A DNA stretch of 64,000 bases. Origin: an uncultured Pelagibacteraceae bacterium. Lineage in GTDB: Bacteria > Pseudomonadota > Alphaproteobacteria > Pelagibacterales > Pelagibacteraceae. Within the stretch, counting starts at the first letter, position 1. Every line of letters starts with the position of its first letter. The notes below the pieces were generated by a model. The model was not told where the DNA came from. It did no database searches and saw only the letters and a list, made by a program, of their open reading frames with translations. Shown here piece by piece: positions 33,487 to 42,628 of the stretch. Location: assembly GCA_902557235.1 (NCBI GenBank), contig CACDZR010000001.1:62001-126000 (forward strand). The letters run 5' to 3'. A program made the position numbers and the translations under genes.

Positions 33487-34605
33487 ATGACAGATAAAAT
33501 AATTGTTAATAGTTGGAATGAGTGGGATCCATTAAAACACGTTATTGTAGGTCGTGCTGATGGAACATGTATTCCAGCTCCTGAACCAGCTTTAGATGCT
33601 AAAGTTCCAGAGGATAGTGATATGAGAGGTCAATTTGGACCAAGAACTAAAGATACGATAGATAAAGCTAACGAACTTTTAGATAACTTTTCATCATTAT
33701 TAAAAAAGCGTGGAATCAAAGTTGATAGACCGACTCCACTAGATTTTAATCAACCAACTTCAACGCCTGATTGGCAAACCGAAACCATGTTTGGCTGCAT
33801 GCCACCCAGAGATGTTTTGTTAACTGTAGGAAATGAGATTTTAGAGGCCACTATGAGTTATAGGTGCAGATGGTTTGAATATCTTTGTTATCGACCATTA
33901 CTTAAACATTATTATAACGAAGATCCAAATATGAGACATGAGTCAGCACCAAAACCAAGATTAACAGATGCTGATTATAGAAAAGATTATTTATCAGATA
34001 AAATTGGTGTTCAAAAAAGATTAGAATGGACTGAAAAAAAATATTTTGTAACGACCGAAGAAGAACCATTATTTGATGCAGCTGATGTTTTAAGATTTGG
34101 TAAAGATTTGGTAGTTCAACATGGGTTTACTACTAATCTTAAAGGAATTGATTGGTTAAAAAGACATTATAAAGATCATAGAGTTCATGCTGTTAATTTT
34201 CCAGGTGATCCATATCCAATTCATATAGACGCAACTTTTACGCCTATCAAAGAGGGTCTTATTATAAATAATCCTCAAAGAAGACTTCCAAAAGAACAAA
34301 GAAAATTATTTGAGGACAATGGATGGAAAATAATCGACAGTGCTCAACCTGCACATAATGAGCCTCCACCACTTTGCTACTCATCTGTATGGCTATCTAT
34401 GAATGTTTTAGTTCTTGATCCAAAAACAGTTTGTGTTGAAAAAAGTGAAATTTATCAGGCTGAACAATTAGATAAATTAGGAATGGAAGTTGTTCCTGTC
34501 GAATTAAGAGATGCTTATGCTTTTGGTGGTGGTATTCATTGTTGTACAGCTGATGTCTATAGGGAGGGTGGATTAAAAGATTATTTTCCTAATCAAAAAA
34601 ACTAA
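33487..34605 (+). CDS. Glycine amidinotransferase (AGAT-like)
   Basis: A 372-residue amidinotransferase with the vertebrate AGAT layout: SWNEWDPLKHVIVGRADGT at the start, VGNEILEATMSYRCRWFEY, FVTTEEEPLFDAADVLRFGKD with Asp200, PYPIHIDATFTPI with His246 and the active-site Cys352 in GGGIHCCTADV. These are the Asp-His-Cys residues of the amidino-transfer reaction. AGAT transfers an amidino group from arginine to glycine, giving guanidinoacetate and ornithine; the reaction is reversible. CyrA-type relatives use other acceptors, so the natural substrates are not fixed. It starts immediately after the creatinase stop codon. Confidence 0.9.
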   Translation: MTDKIIVNSWNEWDPLKHVIVGRADGTCIPAPEPALDAKVPEDSDMRGQFGPRTKDTIDKANELLDNFSSLLKKRGIKVDRPTPLDFNQPTSTPDWQTETMFGCMPPRDVLLTVGNEILEATMSYRCRWFEYLCYRPLLKHYYNEDPNMRHESAPKPRLTDADYRKDYLSDKIGVQKRLEWTEKKYFVTTEEEPLFDAADVLRFGKDLVVQHGFTTNLKGIDWLKRHYKDHRVHAVNFPGDPYPIHIDATFTPIKEGLIINNPQRRLPKEQRKLFEDNGWKIIDSAQPAHNEPPPLCYSSVWLSMNVLVLDPKTVCVEKSEIYQAEQLDKLGMEVVPVELRDAYAFGGGIHCCTADVYREGGLKDYFPNQKN

Positions 34606-35339
34606 TTTTCTTTAGTCACATCAACTTTAAATTTTTCTAATCCCGATGAAAAGTTTTTATCAACATTAGTTTCTTTTTTTTCAAAAGATTGAAGCTTTTC
34701 TAATTCTCTTTGTCTTAATCTTTCCTCTCTTAAATTCTCTCGATGTTCTTTTGCTTTTTGTTCTCTATCAAATTTTTCTTCCCATTCTTTAATTTTTATG
34801 TACTCAAGCTGTTTTTGTTTTTCCTCTTCTTCTTTGATTATTTTTAAAGTTCTCTCTTTTCTTCTTTTCTCTTTTAGTTCAAGATTTTTTTGTTCCTCTT
34901 CCCTTACTTTTAAATCTATATCTCTTCTGTTTTGAGCTTCATCTCTAAGTTTTAGCTCTTTTTCTTTTGCTCTTAATTCTCTACTTATTAATATTAATTC
35001 CTCATCTTTTTTTAATAATCTCGATGCCTCTAACTTTTGAGATTCTTCTTTGATTTTAATTTCTTTTTCTTTTAACCTTAATTCATCTTCACCAAATTTT
35101 AATTTATTGCTTTCCTTAATAAGTCTTTCTTCCCAAGCTTTAAGATCTTTTCTTTCTTTAAGAATTTGATTTTTTTCCTGTAATTTTTCTAATTTGATAG
35201 CCTTAATTTTAGCAAGTTCTTTATTTTTTTTATAATTAGAAAAAGCGTTACTTAAAAAAGATTTTGGCGTGAAGTTAGTAATTTTTACTATCCCATTAGC
35301 TTTTTTTATTTTTTTTTGTTTAGTTTTTTTTCTAGGCAT
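34602..35339 (-). CDS. Charged coiled-coil protein of unknown function
   Basis: A 245-residue, Lys/Glu/Arg-rich protein. Residues 1-45 are basic (KKTKQKKIKK), and from about 50 to 230 the sequence is one long, almost uninterrupted charged helix with repeated RELRAKEKELKLRDE-type heptads. No signal peptide, membrane helix or catalytic motif is seen. Function unknown. It could be a structural or nucleoid-associated filament. Its end overlaps the amidinotransferase gene by four bases on the opposite strand. Confidence 0.7.
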   Translation of the reverse strand: MPRKKTKQKKIKKANGIVKITNFTPKSFLSNAFSNYKKNKELAKIKAIKLEKLQEKNQILKERKDLKAWEERLIKESNKLKFGEDELRLKEKEIKIKEESQKLEASRLLKKDEELILISRELRAKEKELKLRDEAQNRRDIDLKVREEEQKNLELKEKRRKERTLKIIKEEEEKQKQLEYIKIKEWEEKFDREQKAKEHRENLREERLRQRELEKLQSFEKKETNVDKNFSSGLEKFKVDVTKEN

Positions 35340-35512
35340 TTTTTATAATTTGCATAGAAACAAATATTTGACTTAGTTTCAATAATTCTGTCTTAGAATG
35401 AGGTAATTTGTGCTTATTTTGAGTTTCAACCTATAAGTGATTAATATAAGTTAAATTTAACAAAATTTATAATTTTTTTGCATAAAACAAATCTAAATAT
35501 TATTAAATTAAA

Positions 35513-36148
35513 GTGAAAAAATTTAAAAAATTAATAATTGCTTGTGACGGAGAGTCAGCGAGCGGAAAAAGCACAGCAGCAAAACTCATATCTAAAAAAT
35601 ATAAATTATTACTCATTAATTCAGGGTTGTTGTACAGATATGCAAGCAAAGAAATTATTCAATACAGACCAAAAAACAGTATAAATTTTTTAAAAAAAAG
35701 ATTTAAAAAAATTTCATATAAGAAAATAGTAAAATTAAATTTACATTCTGAAGAAATAAGTAATCACGTTGCTATTTTAGCAAAAAATAAGAATATTCGA
35801 AAAATAATAAATGCTTTTCAAAAGACATTAATTAAAAAAAATAGAAAGATTTGTGTAGAGGGCAGGGATATAGCCAGTAAAATATTATCTAAAAATCCAA
35901 AATATGATTTAGCTTTTTACTTTAAGTGTAATATTAAAGTTGCAAGTTACAGAAGATGGTTAGATATTAAAAAGAAAGTTTCTTTAAAAAGTGTTAGAAA
36001 ATCTTTAATCAAAAGAACTTCTATGGATAAAAAAAGAAAGAATAGTCCACTAATTAGAGTAAAAGATGCAATTTTAATAAGAACAGATAAATTAAATAAA
36101 AAACAAGTTTTATCTAAAATGTCAGAGCACATAGAGAAACTTATTTAA
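35513..36148 (+). CDS. cmk: Cytidylate kinase
   Basis: A 211-residue (d)CMP kinase starting at GTG. The P-loop is DGESASGKSTAAK near residue 12, and the CMP-binding EGRDIAS motif is near residue 119. The C-terminal Lys/Arg-rich lid segment includes SVRKSLIKRTSMDKKRK. In many alphaproteobacteria cmk lies between aroA and rpsA; neither is here, so it is a displaced or second copy. It converges with the MFS gene, overlapping it by 8 bases. Confidence 0.82.
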   Translation: MKKFKKLIIACDGESASGKSTAAKLISKKYKLLLINSGLLYRYASKEIIQYRPKNSINFLKKRFKKISYKKIVKLNLHSEEISNHVAILAKNKNIRKIINAFQKTLIKKNRKICVEGRDIASKILSKNPKYDLAFYFKCNIKVASYRRWLDIKKKVSLKSVRKSLIKRTSMDKKRKNSPLIRVKDAILIRTDKLNKKQVLSKMSEHIEKLI

Positions 36149-37433
36149 TCTCTATATTTTCCTCTTTAATTGGTTCCTCGATTGGTTCTGTTGTAGGATT
36201 AAGTTCAATTCCAGCTGGTGTAATTGTTTGAGGCATTGCGACAAATTGTGAGTCAGGATTTTCTACTGTTTCTCTAACTCTCATTCTATAAATTCCAAAA
36301 GCACCTATTAAAGAATGAAAGAAAAACAAAAAAACAAAAAAACCATTTGATCCGACAAGGTCCATAAATATTGAACATAAAAAAGGACCACTCATAGCAC
36401 CTAGACCGAATGTGAATTGAAGTCCTGCACCTGCTGCAACAAATTTATCCTTTGTAATATAGTCATTTGTGTGGGCAAGGATTAGTGAAAACATTGGTAA
36501 ACTACAAAAAGAAAACAAGATAAAAAATATATAAAACCATGTCTTACTTGTTGCTAATCCATCAGGTAAATACATTTGTCCTGAAACAAATATTGTAATA
36601 AGTGCAAAAATTGCAGCTCCAAAAGTAGATGCAATTATTACTTTTCTTCTATCATAAACATCAGAAATTTTTCCAACAGGAAATTGAGCAACTGCACCAG
36701 AAACAGCTAGTAAAAAAGTTACAATTGAAACTTCTAAAATAGTGAAATTCATTGATGTTGCATAAACTGCCTGCAAGGTGAAAAGGGCAGACTGAATTGT
36801 TCCATAAAAAAAAGAACTTACCATTCCAAATGGTGAGGATTCATAAAGTTCACTAAATGACATAACATTTATTTTTTTAAAAGTTGGTGGTTTTTTTTTA
36901 GTAAGCAAAATAGGTATTAATGCAACCGAAGTGATCACAGAAACTAATATGAAAGGTTCAAAATTTTTTGGAGTACTAAAGTTTAGCAAAAACATTCCAA
37001 TTCCCATTGATCCATAAAGTATCACCATATAAATCGACAAGACACTTCCTCTGTTTTTGTTACTTGATCTATCGTTAAGCCAACTTTCAGCAACTGTGTA
37101 AATACAAACCATACTTATTCCAGTTAGAACTCTTAATAAGAACCATATAAATGGATGAATTAAAATTGAGTGAACTAAAATAATTAGTGATGCTAAAGAT
37201 GCAAAAGCTGCAAAAACTCTGATATGACCGACTCTTGAAATTATGTTTGGAATAGTAGCTGCACCTATGAAATATCCAATGAAATAACCAGACATCATAA
37301 ACCCAGTTGCTGTCAAACTAAATTCTTCTTGTACAGCTCTTACACCAAGTAATGATCCTTGGAAACCATAAGCCATCATTATGAAACCCATTCCTAAAAA
37401 CAATGCCCAAGAATTCTTTAAAACTTTATTCAT
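36141..37433 (-). CDS. MFS transporter
   Basis: A 430-residue, twelve-helix major-facilitator protein. The interdomain cytoplasmic loop motif is seen as GKISDVYDRRKVI near residue 254 and the first-half motif as SRVGHIRV. The early segment QGSLLGVRAVQEEFSLTATGFMMSGYFIGYFIGA is typical of the YcaD/UMF-type group. The last ~45 residues are a hydrophilic Pro/Glu-rich tail. Substrate unknown. Confidence 0.87.
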   Translation of the reverse strand: MNKVLKNSWALFLGMGFIMMAYGFQGSLLGVRAVQEEFSLTATGFMMSGYFIGYFIGAATIPNIISRVGHIRVFAAFASLASLIILVHSILIHPFIWFLLRVLTGISMVCIYTVAESWLNDRSSNKNRGSVLSIYMVILYGSMGIGMFLLNFSTPKNFEPFILVSVITSVALIPILLTKKKPPTFKKINVMSFSELYESSPFGMVSSFFYGTIQSALFTLQAVYATSMNFTILEVSIVTFLLAVSGAVAQFPVGKISDVYDRRKVIIASTFGAAIFALITIFVSGQMYLPDGLATSKTWFYIFFILFSFCSLPMFSLILAHTNDYITKDKFVAAGAGLQFTFGLGAMSGPFLCSIFMDLVGSNGFFVFLFFFHSLIGAFGIYRMRVRETVENPDSQFVAMPQTITPAGIELNPTTEPIEEPIKEENIEIK

Positions 37434-37492
37434 AAAAATTGCGCTAATTATCTGCCATCTATTATTAAATCAAGACTTAATTGTGACGGTAA

Positions 37493-38371
37493 TTAAGATT
37501 TTTTTAATTTCAAAAAAGAGTGAATAGCGATTGTTGTAATTATGATAGCTCCACCCTGAAGTGTTTCAATACTAGGCTGCTCTTTAATGACAAACCAAAC
37601 CCATATTGGACCAATGATTGTCTCCAACAAGAAGAAAAGATTTACCTCAGCAGCTGGTATAAATCTTGGAGCAATAGTTACTAAAACGAATGGGATTGCT
37701 ACACAAAGAATGCACATTAAAGGTACAATAATTAAGTCTTTTTCTACTAGGGCAAAGCTTTCAATAAAAAACAGTGCAAAAGAAGCAACAAATAATTTAC
37801 CTACAACTGCAGCTGGAACCAAATTTTTTGATTTTGCGGATCTGATTGTGACAGCACCTACAGCAAGACCGATAGCAGTGATAAACCCAAGTATATCACC
37901 ATAAAAATTACCAAGTTTAAGAGAGTCAAAGAAAATATAGACAATTGCAGCAAAAGTAACAATTATCGAAATCCACGTCTTTCTATCAGGAGGTTCTTTT
38001 AAAAATACTGCCCCCAATATAGCTGATAACATAGGTGCAGTTGCGATCATTACCAATGTGTTTGCTACATTAGTATTTTGAATAGAAACTACGAAAGTAA
38101 TATTAGTAACACTGAAAGTAGCTATATATATTATACCGTGATAACCACTAGTAAAAAGTATTTTAAAAAAGTTAAGTTTGTAGATTAATAGCATTCCAAA
38201 GAAAACAGTTAAGAATGGAATTATTCCTCTATAAAAAACAAGTCCCCAAGTATCAATGCTAGAAAGTCTGATAAACAAAGAGTCAGGTGTAATAAACATT
38301 ACAGCCACAAAAGCAAGTAATGAACCCTTTTGTTGGTCTGTTAAATTTTTCACGCTTTTAAATCTTTCCAA
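37493..38371 (-). CDS. DMT/EamA-family permease
   Basis: A 292-residue EamA permease with about ten helices in two halves; the FITPDSLFIRLSSIDTWGLVFYRG first-helix region and the VNLFFLLETIIGPIWVWFVIKEQP second-half signature are typical. Its start lies 22 bases inside the 3' end of gshB, so it is translated with the glutathione genes. Export or uptake of a glutathione-related metabolite is conceivable but unproven. Confidence 0.88.
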   Translation of the reverse strand: MERFKSVKNLTDQQKGSLLAFVAVMFITPDSLFIRLSSIDTWGLVFYRGIIPFLTVFFGMLLIYKLNFFKILFTSGYHGIIYIATFSVTNITFVVSIQNTNVANTLVMIATAPMLSAILGAVFLKEPPDRKTWISIIVTFAAIVYIFFDSLKLGNFYGDILGFITAIGLAVGAVTIRSAKSKNLVPAAVVGKLFVASFALFFIESFALVEKDLIIVPLMCILCVAIPFVLVTIAPRFIPAAEVNLFFLLETIIGPIWVWFVIKEQPSIETLQGGAIIITTIAIHSFLKLKKS

Positions 38372-39276
38372 AAAGTTTTGGCGAGATTAATTTTAGAAAT
38401 ATCAAATAAAGTTTTGAGTCCAGTTGGAGAGGTGACATTAATATCCCCATTAAGCTTTTGATCAATAAAATCAATTCCTGCAAAAAAAATTTGTTCTTTT
38501 TTTAAATCTTTCGCAATTATTTTAGATATTCTTTTTTCTAATTTTGTTAAATGAATATTTTTTGGTATTGCACCTTTACTCATATTACTTAAATATGAAC
38601 CTTTTTTTGGCACTCTAGATATAGCGCCACATATTTTTCCATTAATCAAAAAAACTCTTTTATCTCCAATACTTATTTTAGGTAAATATTTTTGACACAT
38701 TATATGATCATGTTTTTTGATAAATTTTTGAATAAACTTTAAGTGAAATCTCTTGAGTAAATGAATATCATTCCCACCAAAACTGTGAATAGGTTTTATG
38801 ATTACATGTTTGTTTTTAGTAAAAAATTTTTTAATTTCATCAATGTTCTGAGTAAAAATCGTATTTGGCATAAACTTTTGATATTTAACAGAATAAAGTT
38901 TTTCAGAAATATTTCTTATTGAGGCAGGGTTATTAATTATTTTTACCTTATTTTTTATTGTCTCAAGTATGTAAGTTGTTGAAATATATTCTAAATTGAA
39001 AGGTGGATCTTGTCTAATTAAAATGTATTTACATTTTATGAGATTTAAATTTTGTTTTTTTTGAATTTTATAAAATTTTTTATTTTTATAATTAAACTTT
39101 ATAAAAAAACCTTTAGCTATGACTTTTGCATCTATTATTGATAAATCTTTAGGATCATAATAAAAAACCCTATATTTCTTCTTTTGGATCTCATTAGCTA
39201 AAAAAATACTTGTATCTGTTTTTGGATTAAGTTTAGAGGGATGGTTACCTTGTATGGCAACAATTTTATTTGTCAT
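38350..39276 (-). CDS. gshB: Glutathione synthetase GshB
   Basis: A 308-residue ATP-grasp enzyme joining gamma-glutamylcysteine and glycine. The N-terminal half has RQDPPFNLEYISTTYILE, a GshB hallmark. ATP-grasp segments are VIIKPIHSFGGNDIHLL and the FFAGIDFIDQ region, with NVTSPTG completing the metal site. It overlaps the gshA end by 11 bases. It needs glycine, which in SAR11-like cells is the nutrient sensed by the riboswitch at 15.6 kb. Confidence 0.92.
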   Translation of the reverse strand: MTNKIVAIQGNHPSKLNPKTDTSIFLANEIQKKKYRVFYYDPKDLSIIDAKVIAKGFFIKFNYKNKKFYKIQKKQNLNLIKCKYILIRQDPPFNLEYISTTYILETIKNKVKIINNPASIRNISEKLYSVKYQKFMPNTIFTQNIDEIKKFFTKNKHVIIKPIHSFGGNDIHLLKRFHLKFIQKFIKKHDHIMCQKYLPKISIGDKRVFLINGKICGAISRVPKKGSYLSNMSKGAIPKNIHLTKLEKRISKIIAKDLKKEQIFFAGIDFIDQKLNGDINVTSPTGLKTLFDISKINLAKTFWKDLKA

Positions 39277-40561
39277 ATAAATCTTTTAAATCTTCATTTT
39301 TAGAAAATTTATTAATCATATGATCCGCATTTGTTGTTCTATTATCAATAACTTTTTGCAAATGATTTAAAAACAAAGTTTCATTTTTTCCACTTTTATT
39401 TAGTATATCTCTATTATCCAATCCTTTTCTGGAGATTTCTAGTAAAGTTGATGCCCAATAAAAAAGGTCTTTACCCATCAATTGAGTATTAAAACCTTTT
39501 TGAGGAGCATCTAGATAAGCGTTAATTATCTTATCCTTATCCCATGAAGAGATTAAACTGTAAACTTCATCTAAATTTCCATATAACAAACCAACAAAAA
39601 AAGCAGGGCCAGCACAAAGACAATCCCAACCACAAGTATCCATAGATCTTAATTCAATATATTTTTTTAACCTATTTTCTGTAAATATGGTGCTTAAGTG
39701 TAAGGATAAATCACTCTCTGTTGGAAGACGATTTTTTATTTCATCTATCTTTCCATTCATGAAATCTTTAAAAGTATATTTATTACCTGAAATATATTTA
39801 TGTTTATCTAGTATAAATAAAATTGGGAAATTTATAATAAAATCAGCATATTTTTCAAAATTTAAATTTTCAAAAAATAACTTTGGAAGGCCTCCCCGGG
39901 AAGTATTTTGCCATACTTTGGATCTATAAGATAAGTAATCACTCTTTTTTTTTTCAACTATTGAAGAGTTAGCGAATAAAGCAATAGAGATTGGAACAAT
40001 TGAATTTACTACTTTAAATTTTTTGAAAAAATCTTCTTCTGAAGAATAATCAATATTTAATTGAGTCCCACAAGTTCTGTACATCATATCTAGACTTAAT
40101 TCTCCATCTAGCGGCATGTCGTTTGTCATTAGTTTATATCTTTGTTTAGGATTATTAGGAATTTCATCAAGCTTTGAAATAGGATCAAAACCAGTACTCA
40201 CAATATTTATATCAAGTTTTTTTGTGACTTGTTTCAGTTCAAATAAATAATCGTGAGATTCTGAGCATGCTTCGTGAATATTATTAAGTTTCTCTCCAGA
40301 TAATTCAATTTGGTTCCCTGGTTCAAGAGTGATGTTTTTACCCTCTTTGTTTAAACCAATAATATTTTCACCTTCTTTAATTGGATTCCAACCAAACTCA
40401 TTTAACGCAGAAAACATTTCTTTTATTTTTGAGTAATCAATTCTTTTATTGTTTTTACTATCAAATAAAAATTTCTCGTGTTCAATTCCCATCTTAAAAT
40501 TTTTTTTTTCTTTTATTCCAGATTTGAAATATTCAATTATATCTTTTTTAGAAATAGTCAT
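39266..40561 (-). CDS. gshA: Glutamate-cysteine ligase GshA (GCS2, plant/alphaproteobacterial type)
   Basis: A 431-residue ligase for the first step of glutathione synthesis. It opens with a MGIEHEKFLFD motif near residue 24 and carries ENIIGLNKEGKNITLEPGNQIELSG near residues 63-88, the substrate-binding core. RYKLMTNDMPLDGELSLDMMYRTCGTQLNIDYSSE and ENRLKKYIELRSMD are further matches to the GCS2 family. Overlapping gshB by 11 bases, it starts a leftward gshA-gshB-permease unit. Confidence 0.93.
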   Translation of the reverse strand: MTISKKDIIEYFKSGIKEKKNFKMGIEHEKFLFDSKNNKRIDYSKIKEMFSALNEFGWNPIKEGENIIGLNKEGKNITLEPGNQIELSGEKLNNIHEACSESHDYLFELKQVTKKLDINIVSTGFDPISKLDEIPNNPKQRYKLMTNDMPLDGELSLDMMYRTCGTQLNIDYSSEEDFFKKFKVVNSIVPISIALFANSSIVEKKKSDYLSYRSKVWQNTSRGGLPKLFFENLNFEKYADFIINFPILFILDKHKYISGNKYTFKDFMNGKIDEIKNRLPTESDLSLHLSTIFTENRLKKYIELRSMDTCGWDCLCAGPAFFVGLLYGNLDEVYSLISSWDKDKIINAYLDAPQKGFNTQLMGKDLFYWASTLLEISRKGLDNRDILNKSGKNETLFLNHLQKVIDNRTTNADHMINKFSKNEDLKDLYDK

Positions 40562-40585
40562 ATTTAATAATAAAGCCTATAAATT

Positions 40586-41143
40586 TTACAGGTAAGAATA
40601 TGGTTTTCTTGAAAAAACTTTTTTTACAAAGGGTTTAAAGAAATCTAATGGCAACGATTTATAATTTGGATCAAATGAGTTTTGATCATATTTTTCACAA
40701 AAATCTACAGTATCTTGATAATATTTATGATTTTTATATTCGTCTCTTTTATTTTTGTTACCTCCTAAATGGTGGGCGTAATAATACATCTGAAACTCAC
40801 CATGTTTCTCAACAATCCAATGAGTTTTTTCTGACACATATGGTTTAAGAACTGCTGCAGCATATTCTGAATGGTTCATTGGAGCTAGCTCGTCACCAAT
40901 ATCATGCAATAAAGCAGCTACAATCATTTCATCATTTTCACCATTCCTATAAGCTCTTGTGGCGCTCTGAAGTGAATGTTCTAATCTTGAAATTTGGTAA
41001 CCTTCTAGTGTGTCTGTAAGTCCTGACATAAATTTCAATATTCTATCCGCAGTTTTACTCGCAAAATCTTTTTCATGTTTATCAAGAAAAAGATAATCTT
41101 CTTTGGTTCCATTTTTCATTTCTGTAAAACTTACTTTTTTCAT
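40586..41143 (-). CDS. HD-domain protein, possible mixed-valent di-iron oxygenase
   Basis: A 185-residue HD-domain protein. Its metal motif reads LEHSLQSAT near residue 55, LLHDIGDE near 82 and EKHGEFQMYYYAHHLGG near 135. The LEHSLQ and DIGD pattern is shared with PhnZ/TmpB-type HD oxygenases, which use a two-iron site to cleave C-P or C-N bonds. The Glu that PhnZ uses seven residues before the first His is a Tyr here, so the activity is uncertain; a phosphohydrolase is the alternative. It lies between gshA and purF on the same strand. Confidence 0.72.
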   Translation of the reverse strand: MKKVSFTEMKNGTKEDYLFLDKHEKDFASKTADRILKFMSGLTDTLEGYQISRLEHSLQSATRAYRNGENDEMIVAALLHDIGDELAPMNHSEYAAAVLKPYVSEKTHWIVEKHGEFQMYYYAHHLGGNKNKRDEYKNHKYYQDTVDFCEKYDQNSFDPNYKSLPLDFFKPFVKKVFSRKPYSYL

Positions 41144-41146
41144 AAA

Positions 41147-42628
41147 TCAATTATTTGATGCAGTGCTTAATAAAGAAAGTTGTGTTATTTTGCTATCACC
41201 TAGTTCATCAATAGGTTTTACAGGATAATCTCCAGTGAAATAATGATCTGTTAATTGTGGATAATTTTCATTTCTTTTATCAAATCCAATAGCTTTATAC
41301 ATGCCTTGAATAGATAAAAATTTTAATGACTTAGCACCAATATATTCACAGATTTCGTCATTACTTTTGTTCGCTGCCAACAGTTCTTTTTTTGTTGGTG
41401 TATCAACTCCATAAAAATCTGGGTGTCTAATCTCAGGACAAGCAATTCTAACATGAACTTCTTTTGCACCCGCATCATAAAGCATTTTTACAATTTTATG
41501 AGATGTGGTTCCTCTGACCAAGGAGTCATCAACAAGAATAATCTTTTTATTTTTTATGGTTGTTTGATTAGCATTTAGTTTTAGCTTAACTCCTAGACTT
41601 CTTATTTTTTGACTTGGCTCTATAAAGGTTCTTCCAACATAGTGATTTCTAATTAATCCATGTTCATAGTTTTTACCTAAATGTTGCGCAAAACCTAGGG
41701 CTGCAGCATTACCAGAGTCAGGAACAGGAACAATAATATCTGTATCAATATCATTTTCTTTTGCTAATTCTTTCCCTAAATTTTTACGATGTTCATAGGC
41801 TGTCTTTCCATTGAGAATACTATCTGGCCTTGCAAAATAAATATATTCAAAAACACAAGGCCTAATCTTTTTTTCTGGAAATGGTTTTATACTCTTTAGT
41901 TTATCATTTTCTATTAAAACAATTTCACCGTTTTCAACATCTCTAACAAATTTTGCACCTATAATATCCAATGCACAAGTTTCAGATGCAAGTACATAAC
42001 TATTTTTTAATTTACCTATTACCAGGGGTCTTATTCCATAAGGATCTCTTACACCAACAAGTAAATTTTGAGTTAGCATAACCAAAGCATAACCACCTTG
42101 AATTTGAAATATCGCATCTATTATTTTGTCGATAGTTTTTAATCTTTTTGATTTTGCAATAAGTTGAACAATTGTTTCAGTGTCAGAAGTTGTGTAGAAA
42201 ATTGCTCCATCTTCAACAAGCTTATTTCTTAAGTAAATTGAGTTTGTTAAGTTTCCATTATGAGCAACCCCGATTCCACCGGCATTAGTATCTGCGAAAA
42301 AAGGTTGAATGTTTCTTAAAGTATTGTTTCCTGTTGTACTGTATCGATTGTGACCAATAGCAAAATTTCCCTTAAGATTATCTAAGACTTTTTCTTTATT
42401 AAAGTTGTCACCAACTAATCCAAATCTTTTTTCTGAATAATATCTCTCTCCATCAAATGTTACTATTCCACAGCCTTCTTGTCCTCGATGTTGTAGAGAA
42501 TGTAACCCAAGAGCAGTTAACGCCGAAGCATCTTTTATATTGCTAATCCCAAATACTCCACACTCTTCATTTAACTTAGGATTATAAATCTTCAATTTTT
42601 TCTTTAGACTCTTGATATGTTTTTTCAT
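41147..42628 (-). CDS. purF: Amidophosphoribosyltransferase PurF
   Basis: The 493-residue first enzyme of purine synthesis. The mature N-terminal Cys is Cys23 (NEECGVFGI), exposed after removal of a 22-residue propeptide, a common feature of this family. PRPP binding is by ILVDDSLVRGTTSHKIV near residue 365, and HRGQEGCGI and GHNRYSTTGNN mark the glutaminase domain. The chosen ATG overlaps cvpA by 47 bases; a TTG at 42595 would shorten the overlap, but the ATG is kept. No FeS-type Cys cluster is seen at the C-terminus. Confidence 0.95.
   Translation of the reverse strand: MKKHIKSLKKKLKIYNPKLNEECGVFGISNIKDASALTALGLHSLQHRGQEGCGIVTFDGERYYSEKRFGLVGDNFNKEKVLDNLKGNFAIGHNRYSTTGNNTLRNIQPFFADTNAGGIGVAHNGNLTNSIYLRNKLVEDGAIFYTTSDTETIVQLIAKSKRLKTIDKIIDAIFQIQGGYALVMLTQNLLVGVRDPYGIRPLVIGKLKNSYVLASETCALDIIGAKFVRDVENGEIVLIENDKLKSIKPFPEKKIRPCVFEYIYFARPDSILNGKTAYEHRKNLGKELAKENDIDTDIIVPVPDSGNAAALGFAQHLGKNYEHGLIRNHYVGRTFIEPSQKIRSLGVKLKLNANQTTIKNKKIILVDDSLVRGTTSHKIVKMLYDAGAKEVHVRIACPEIRHPDFYGVDTPTKKELLAANKSNDEICEYIGAKSLKFLSIQGMYKAIGFDKRNENYPQLTDHYFTGDYPVKPIDELGDSKITQLSLLSTASNN

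Noticed and set aside
35340-35512. Possible small RNA or extra gene in the 173-base gap before cmk
   Set aside because: Only AT-rich DNA with divergent promoters expected; no stem, frame or known RNA pattern is convincing.
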